64,000 nucleotides of DNA from Ariolimax columbianus (Eukaryota > Mollusca > Gastropoda > Stylommatophora > Arionidae), in NCBI GenBank assembly GCA_036924085.1, contig JAVGWX010000011.1:31370386-31434385 (forward strand), given 5' to 3'. Each line of letters begins with the position of its first letter. Position 1 is the first letter of the stretch. Under the pieces are notes generated by a model. The model did not search any database. It had not been told where the DNA came from and saw nothing but the letters and a program-made list of their open reading frames with translations. This document shows positions 58,043-64,000 of this stretch, piece after piece. Both the position numbers and the translations under genes were made by a program.

Positions 58043-59170
58043 TGACCCTCACTAACCATAATCTGGCCAGCATGTTTCACCTGACCCTGACTAACCATTA
58101 TCTGGCCAGTATGTTTCACCTGACCCTGACTAACCATTATCTGGCCAGTATGTTTCACCTGACCCTAACTAACCATAATCTGGCCAGTATGTTTCACCTG
58201 ACCCTGACTAACCATAATCTGGCAGTATGTTTCACTGACCCTGACTAACCATAATCTGGCCAGTATGTTTCACCTGACCCTAACTAACCATAATCTGGCC
58301 AGTATGTTTCACCTGACCCTGACTAACCATTATCTGGCCAGTATGTTTCACCTGACCCTGACTAATCATTATCTGGCCAGTATGTTTCACCTGACCCTGA
58401 CTAACCATAATCTGGCCAGTATGTTTCACCTGACCCTGACTAACCATAATCTGGCAGTATGTTTCACTGACCCTGACTAACCATAATCTGGCCAGTATGT
58501 TTCACCTGACCCTAACTAACCATAATCTGGCCAGTATGTTTCACCTGACCCTGACTAACCATTATCTGGCTAGTATGTTTCACCTGACCCTGACTAATCA
58601 TTATCTGGCCAGTATGTTTCCCCTGACCCTGACTAACCATAATCTGGCCAGTATGTTTCACCTGACCCTGACTAACCATAATCTGGCAATATGTTTCACT
58701 GACCCTAACTAACCATAATCTGGCCAGTATGTTTCACCTGACCCTGACTAACCATAATCTGGCCAGTATAGTTCACCTGCCCCTGACTAACCATAATCTG
58801 GCCAGTATTTTTCACCTGACCCTGACTAACCATAATCTGGCCAGTATGTTTCACCTGACCCTGACTAACCATAATCTGGCCAGAAGGTGGTCACCTGACC
58901 CTGACTAACCATAATCTTACCAGAAGGTGGTCACCTGACCCTGACTAACCAAAATCTGGCCAGAAGGTTGTCATCTGACCCTGACTAACTATAATCTGGC
59001 CAGTATGTTTCATCGGACCCTGACTAACCATAATCTGGCCAGAAGGTGGTCACCTGACCTTGACTAACCATAAGCTGGCCAGAAGGTTGTTACTTGACCC
59101 TGACTAACCATAATCTGGTCAGTATGTTTCACCTGACCTTCACTAACCATAATCTGGCCAGTATGTTTTA
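58043..59170. repeat. 39-bp minisatellite (about 29 copies)
   Basis: Unit CCTGACCCTGACTAACCATA followed by ATCTGGCCAGTATGTTTCA. Some units lack bases (CTGGCAGTATG) and a subset near 58880-59090 carries AGAAGGTGGTC. On the minus strand the core is GGTTAGTCAGGGTCAGG, related to the array at 60718-60972. Confidence 0.96.
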
Positions 59171-59184
59171 TATGACGGGACGTT

Positions 59185-59400
59185 ATTCTCTCCCTTGAGG
59201 GAAGAGGGATCAAAGAGGAAAGACAAATCCAATCCAAAAATGCCGTGCTGAGATTTGATGTGTTGGACCGAAAGTCGCACATGTTGCAGTCTCGTCTTAA
59301 ACCACGACACAATGGAACAAAACATTATCTTTATGACGATCGCCGAAGAAGAAGACGAAGATGATGATAATGGTGATGATGGTGATGATGATGATGGTAA
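59185..59400 (+). mobile_element. SINE-like fragment with GAA/GAT tail
   Basis: AGAGGGATCAAAGAGGAAAG and CAAAAATGCCGTGCTGAGAT then TGTGTTGGACCG match the sequence at 16600-16690. It ends near GACGATCGCCGAAGAAGAAG, followed by a GAT-rich run. Holds the single-copy form of the unit amplified at 16409-16627. Confidence 0.6.
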
Positions 59401-59840
59401 TTAAATATGCATCATGTGGTACAAATAACTAGAAGAAATCAAGGACAGAGAAGAACACTGGCAACAGGTTATAAAATTTATGGAACGAAACTTGTGACGC
59501 AGCTTTAAAGAAAATAGAGAACGAGCACAAAGCATGAATAACAACATAATCTATTGTAGGTTAAAGACAGCAAGATTGAGAAGACAGATTTGATGAGAAG
59601 AAAACCAGAAATACTGGAGCTAAGACTCAGAAAATACACACTGAAGTCATTATGTAATTCTGAACGAGCGTCGGAAGGGGCACGAGGAAATATATTGATA
59701 TTGATGAGTTTACAAGGCAGGCAGAGTAAGCAACGACAAAATGATATACGAAATACCTGTACAATCACACAAAGGATCTAACAGAAAATTATTGGCAAGT
59801 ATACCTATTTTTTTAAGATGAGGAAGGAAATTATATTAGC

Positions 59841-60220
59841 AAAGCAAATTAGCAGGTGAAGAAAGTGTTGAACATTTCAAAGCACATTAGCAGGAGAAGA
59901 AAGTGTTGAACATTTCAAAGCAAATTAGCAGGCGAAAAAAGTGTTGAACATTTCAAAGCAAATTAGGAGGTGAAGAAAGTGTTGAACATTTCAAAGTAAA
60001 TTAGCAGGTAAAGAAAGTGTTGAACATTTCAAAGCAAATTAGCAGGTGAAGAAAGTGTTTAACATTTCAAAGCAAATTAGCAAGTGAAGAAAGTGTTGAA
60101 CATTTCAAAGCAAATTAGCAGTTGAAGAAAGTGTTGAACATTTTAAAGCAAATTAGCAGGTGAAGAAAGTGTTGAACATTTCAAAGCAAATTAGCAGGTG
60201 AAGAAAGTGTTGAACATTTC
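59841..60220. repeat. 38-bp minisatellite grown from LINE coding sequence (10 copies)
   Basis: Ten units of 38 bases, AAAGCAAATTAGCAGGTGAA followed by GAAAGTGTTGAACATTTC, spanning 380 bases. The last unit reads directly into the LINE frame VEHFKELLN. Confidence 0.95.
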
Positions 60221-60717
60221 AAAGAACTTTTAAATATAGCAGCTCCACAAGATCCTCCAAATATTCATTCGCCAGAAACTAAACTGCAAGGTAATTGCGG
60301 GTAACCAAATAATTCATTAGAAATTTCAAAAGGCACAATGTTTCTGAGAGATGGTAAAGTCACTGGCCCAGAAGCGATCAAGCCAGACATCAACATTTCA
60401 ATAGAGATATTATAAAATTGCTTGGTAAAGTTTTGGAAATAGAAGAAAAATCCGCAGATTTGAAGTAAGGCTTGCTAATCAAACTTCCAAAAAGAAGAGA
60501 GATTTACAGCAGTGTAGGGAAATAATATATTTTTATCAATGCTAGAGGAAAAATGAACACGATCATACTAGAGAGATTGGTTATTGTAACCATAGATAGA
60601 GAGTTGAGTGTAGAATAGACATACTTTCCACAAAATAGGTGCTTTGCAGACCAGACAGCTACACTGGATTAATAGTGTGAAATGGAGCTCATCACTTCTA
60701 TGTGGGGAAGAAGACTA

Positions 60718-60972
60718 ACGTCGGGTCAGGCACAACATACTGATCAGACATGTTAGTCAGGGTCAGGCAAAATATACTGACCAGACATGTTAGTCAGGGT
60801 CATGCAAAATATACTGACCAGAAATGTTAGTCAGGGTCAGGCAAAATATACTGACCAGACATGTTAGTCGGGGTCAGGCAAAATATACTGATCAGACATG
60901 TTAGTCAGGGTCAGGCAAAATATACTGACCAGACATGTTAGTCAGGGTCAGGCAAAATATACTGACCAGGAC
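60718..60972. repeat. 37-bp minisatellite (about 7 copies)
   Basis: Unit GTTAGTCAGGGTCAGGCAAA then ATATACTGACCAGACAT. Shares GTTAGTCAGGGTCAGG with the array at 58043-59170 (opposite strand). It splits the LINE relic. Confidence 0.94.
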
Positions 60973-61170
60973 GCTCACCTCGGCTTCTTAGTAGCCCTCT
61001 CTGGAAACGGGCTGTTTCCATGGCAGCCTGGCTAAGGGTGAGGGATCGACGTGATCTCCTTAATAGTGAGCGACACGCAGATGAAGCCAAGCATAGCACA
61101 ACCGTCTGGAGGACCCCTGTCCTTCATTAGCACGCTCGGGATGTGAGGAAAGCAACTGCAACCCACCACT
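60973..61170. other. Unassigned insert within the LINE relic
   Basis: GC-richer than its surroundings. GGCAGCCTGGCTAAGGGTGA resembles GGCAGACTGGCTAAGGAGAA at about 16403, so part may be the SINE-like repeat. Confidence 0.4.
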
Positions 61171-61679
61171 TATCTTCCTTTTCAGGGCGCACAAAAGAGT
61201 ACGCCTATTCATTGCGGGCATTAGAAACAACAACACACACTTTATATTTGGTTCGTGGGCTTATGAAAGAGCATTGGACAGCTTAGACACAGAGTCACTC
61301 TGGAAGTTGCTCGGACAATGTGAAGTGTCCCTGAAGTTCACTACCATTATTTAGACAACGTATGGAGGTTTGAAATTAAAGTTCTAAACCAAAGTGACCT
61401 TCCTGAGTCCTTTGAGATGAGAACTGTATGCCGAGGTTTCTTATCACTATTTCTGTTAGCTAGTTACTGGATTATGGCATCCAACAAAGAATGAAATAAA
61501 TAAAATGGGACAACTTGATGATATGGACTTTGTCGATGGCTTGGTTCTTACGTTCTATAACCTTAATGAGAGGCACAATAAATTAAGTATGCGTGGTGAG
61601 AAGTCACAGAAATTGTGTCTGTGAATATACAGAGAATTGGCACATAATTTGGTTGATTTATTGACTGATTGTTTGATTG

Positions 61680-61758
61680 AAAGAGCTGTTTTTAGTAGTG
61701 TCAAATTTAACACAGATATTCAAAAAACTGTTTTTAGCAAACGTAATTATAACAAACA

Positions 61759-61789
<31 letters not shown>

Positions 61790-62268
61790 GCATACACACA
61801 CACATACGCACACACACACACGCACATACACACACTACCACACTTTCACACACACACATATAAAGGATTGTTTTCAGTCATTACAAACATAACACACACA
61901 TATAAGGAACTGTTTCCAGTCATCACTAATATAACACACACATATAAGGAACTGTTTTCAGCATCACCAATATAACGCACACATATAAGGAACTGTTTCC
62001 AGTCATCACACACATAACACACACATATAAGGAACTGTTTCCAGTCATCACAAACATAACACACACATATAAGGAACTGTTTTCAGTCGTCACAAATATA
62101 ACACACACATATAAGGAACTGTTTTCAGTCATCACAAATATAACACACACATATAAGGAACTGTTTCCAGTCATCACAAATACAACACACACATATAAGG
62201 AACTGTTTCTAGTCATCACAAATATAACACACACATTTAAAGAACTGTTTTCAGTCATCTCCAATATA
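61680..62268. repeat. 42-bp minisatellite with CA microsatellite (about 10 good copies)
   Basis: Good copies at 61853-62268: ACACATATAAGGAACTGTTT then TCAGTCATCACAAATATAAC. Two diverged older units at about 61680-61757 and a CA run at 61760-61850 precede them. 42 bases is a multiple of three, giving a repetitive minus open frame that is not a gene. Confidence 0.93.
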
Positions 62269-62569
62269 AGGTATTAGGCAAAAACATAATTAGACACTTT
62301 CGTTAACCGAAAAGACACCAGCTCCCGCTTAATAGATGTCATTTTTGATCATGGTAAAACCGTTTTGGCGACTTCTAGACGCGGTAAGATTAGTTTTACA
62401 AACATTTTCATGAAAATTCTAGATTTATGTTGTTTCAAATATATATAAAATTGGAAGACCCACTGTACAAATGTCAAGTTTCCTGTTTAGCATCTTTTAA
62501 TACGGTTCTGCGTAATCCTTGAAAAGGTCAGCCTTCAGGGTTTATCTAAAGCACTCAAGAGAGTCGGTT
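62269..62569. other. Nothing recognised
   Basis: No supported feature. Confidence 0.4.
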
Positions 62570-63085
62570 GCCCACTAATTCTCCTATGTATTATCGAGTC
62601 GTTCCACACTGGCAAGACTAGCACCAACAACATTTCCGGTACATCCTCAGAGGAATGTTGTAATCAAGTGTGGAGTAAAACAAGGCTGTGCACTTGCCCC
62701 AACACCCTTTGGAATATATTTCTCACACCTCCTGAAGCATCTCATCCGTGACTAGGTCGGTGGAATATTCATTCTCTCGCACATATGGTGGTTTATTCAA
62801 TGCCCAAACGGCTTAAAGCCATGACCAGCATTGGCAATTTGCTGATCATGCAGTTTCTCTTTCCGGATGGTGTTGCAATTACAGTTCACTCAGAGAAAGA
62901 ACTGCAAAGCTTATTATCTGCATTTTCTAATGCCTGCTGTGAATTTGGACTAACAATCATCAGAAAGAAGACTCAAGCTTTGACGCTGGCTGCTAACAAG
63001 GCACCAGTAACCTTCATTATTAATGAGGAGCTCAAGGTGGACGATCACTTTACTTACCTAGAATCACATTATCCAAATACCCTCG
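62570..63085 (+). pseudogene. LINE reverse transcriptase, 5' part of a split copy
   Basis: Plus strand: VGCPLILLCIIESFHTGK (block 3-4 linker), SGVKQGCALAPTPFGIYFSH (block 4, frameshifted), RLKAMTSIGNLLIMQFLFPD, with FPDGVAI replacing the catalytic FADDVAI, then KELQSLLSAFSNACCEFGL and HFTYLES. Cut at about 63085 by a minus-strand LINE; resumes at about 63712. Confidence 0.88.
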
Positions 63086-63711
63086 GCCTCAGTCCGGTAG
63101 ATGCGAGGAAGCCAATAATATCCTGCATGCGTTCCGATCTTTCGCAAAGTTGTACCAATGCGGATTTAGTTCTGTGGCCAGTCCATCTCGCCATCGCATA
63201 GAAGGGCGACCACGCGAACGTGTACAGGCATATGGCAACCATAACGGTATACGTGTTCATCTGTTGTCAGGCATGTGTACTACATGTCTAGCCCAACGAT
63301 GTTTGCGTGATATAGCTCTTTCCACAACGTCCAGAAACAAAGTTTGATGTTGAATTTCTCGTTTGTGTTACTGATAAGCACGATGTCATTTTCATAAATG
63401 GGGGAGCCACTCTCCATCTATATAGACACCCCTGTTCCTCCAATGTAATTGTTGGAAAAGCTCCTCGAGAAACGCTGTAAATAGCTTTGGGAAGGTGTCG
63501 TCCTGTTGGACTCCTCTGGCATCGGAACATATACTTGCCGGTGGTAAACCTATGATCTTTAGTCAATAATAAACTATCCCTGGACCAAAAGATCGAGATC
63601 AGTATAATCATGGCAACAACAACAATGTACAGATTAACAAAAATTGTATGTGCGAATAAAAAGCTGACTGTTAAAAAGTAAACACTTGTTTACTGTCCCT
63701 GCATCCTCAGG
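63086..63711 (-). pseudogene. Nested LINE RT/C-terminal fragment
   Basis: Minus strand: FPKLFTAFLEELFQQLHW, GVYIDGEWLPHL, ENDIVLISNTNEKFNI (catalytic region), then directly VERAISRKHRWARHVVHMPD, YACTRSRGRPSMRWRDGL and NPHWYNFAKDRNACRILLAS. The thumb part between the catalytic box and RWARHV is deleted. Related to 13895-14250. Confidence 0.82.
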
Positions 63712-64000
63712 GTTACAAAATAATATGGGCCTAACGCCATATTTCCTATGTACCGCGTGGCGTAACGGGATCTTTACTTTTAGCTGTGTCCTCAGCACTT
63801 TTCTTTATGGCGGTGAAACATGGTCTACGTATACGCACCATGAGAGGCATCTAAACAGTTTATCCATTGAGATGCCTACGTAGAATCCTAGAAGTAGGAT
63901 GGCAGGACAAGATCACAAACTCGGAGGTATTTGATAAAACAGGCACTTTCGCGGTCTTTCTAAACTTAGTCTTCGAAGGCTGCAATGGCTGTGACACACT
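63712..64000 (+). pseudogene. LINE RT C-terminus, 3' part of the split copy
   Basis: Resumes with NNMGLTPY, then VLSTFLYGGETWSTYTHHER, HLNSLSIEMPT, and in another frame AGQDHKLGGI and LSLRRLQWL at the window edge. It continues the RT cut at 63085 and runs off the right edge. Confidence 0.85.

Larger units (their letters stand above)
59440..61660 (+). pseudogene. RTE-like LINE relic interrupted by two minisatellites
   Basis: Plus strand: GTRKYIDIDEFTRQAE and YNHTKDLTENYW (linker before the RT), a tenfold 38-bp array encoding EESVEHFK, then HFKELLNIAAPQDPPNIHS, MFLRDGKVTGPEAIK (block 1), IEILxNCLVKFWK, NSVKWSSSLL. A second array (60718-60972) and unassigned sequence to about 61170 follow, then AYERALDSLDTESLWKLL (block 3), and QLDDMDFVDGLVLT (catalytic box with Asp to Gly) near 61530. 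Block order and strand fit a single decayed element related to 56105-57740. Confidence 0.82.

Noticed and set aside
61637..62264. Repetitive frames of about 112 codons on both strands
   Set aside because: Explained by the CA microsatellite and the 42-bp minisatellite.

Overview
This window is eukaryotic, non-coding-rich animal DNA. It has spliced exons with GT/AG borders, abundant decayed non-LTR retrotransposons (LINEs), tRNA-derived SINEs with target-site duplications, a mariner transposon, micro- and minisatellites and a decayed rDNA fragment. No bacterial-style genes, operons or CRISPR arrays were found. The LINE types (RNase H-bearing LINEs with GAA tails, RTE-like LINEs) and the intron size fit a mollusc, perhaps a gastropod. 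That placement is an inference with low to moderate confidence.

The one host gene I can support is an SLC22-family (organic cation/anion/carnitine transporter-like, major facilitator superfamily) gene on the minus strand. Seven consecutive exons join in phase across about 49 kb: 49521-49388, 27551-27326, 24164-24061, 20156-20002, 17335-17167, 12634-12419 and 522-296. They encode residues 1 to 410, from the start codon through about TM9. The last exons (about TM10-12 and the C-terminus) lie beyond the left edge. Nearly everything between 1 and 49.4 kb is therefore intron of this gene. The 49.5-64 kb part is its upstream flank.

Layout. 0.3-12.4 kb (intron 6): LINE fragments, a very homogeneous 38-bp minisatellite (3.7-5.4 kb), a chimeric 18S/28S rRNA pseudogene (6.9-9.3 kb), a SINE-like element and a 25-bp array. 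12.6-27.3 kb (introns 5 to 2): LINE ends, a 29-bp array, one SINE and simple repeats. 27.6-49.4 kb (intron 1): a 44-bp array (29.5-31.4 kb), compound microsatellites, several LINEs, two SINEs, a mariner element and a 28-bp array. 49.5-64 kb: LINE copies, several converted internally into minisatellites, and a nearly complete RTE-like reverse transcriptase (56.1-57.7 kb).

The most interesting pattern is that several minisatellites are not independent satellites. They are short segments of LINE coding sequence amplified in place (36-bp at 32.8 kb, 44-bp at 50.6 kb, 38-bp at 59.8 kb, 40-bp at 34.3 kb, 46-bp at 44.9 kb, about 66-bp at 40.1 kb). Two GA microsatellites have grown at the same codons of an RTE-like LINE. 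The second is the rRNA pseudogene, in which 18S sequence runs directly into the 3' end of 28S and that junction occurs twice. All identifications come from reading translations and motifs by eye. No database search was possible.
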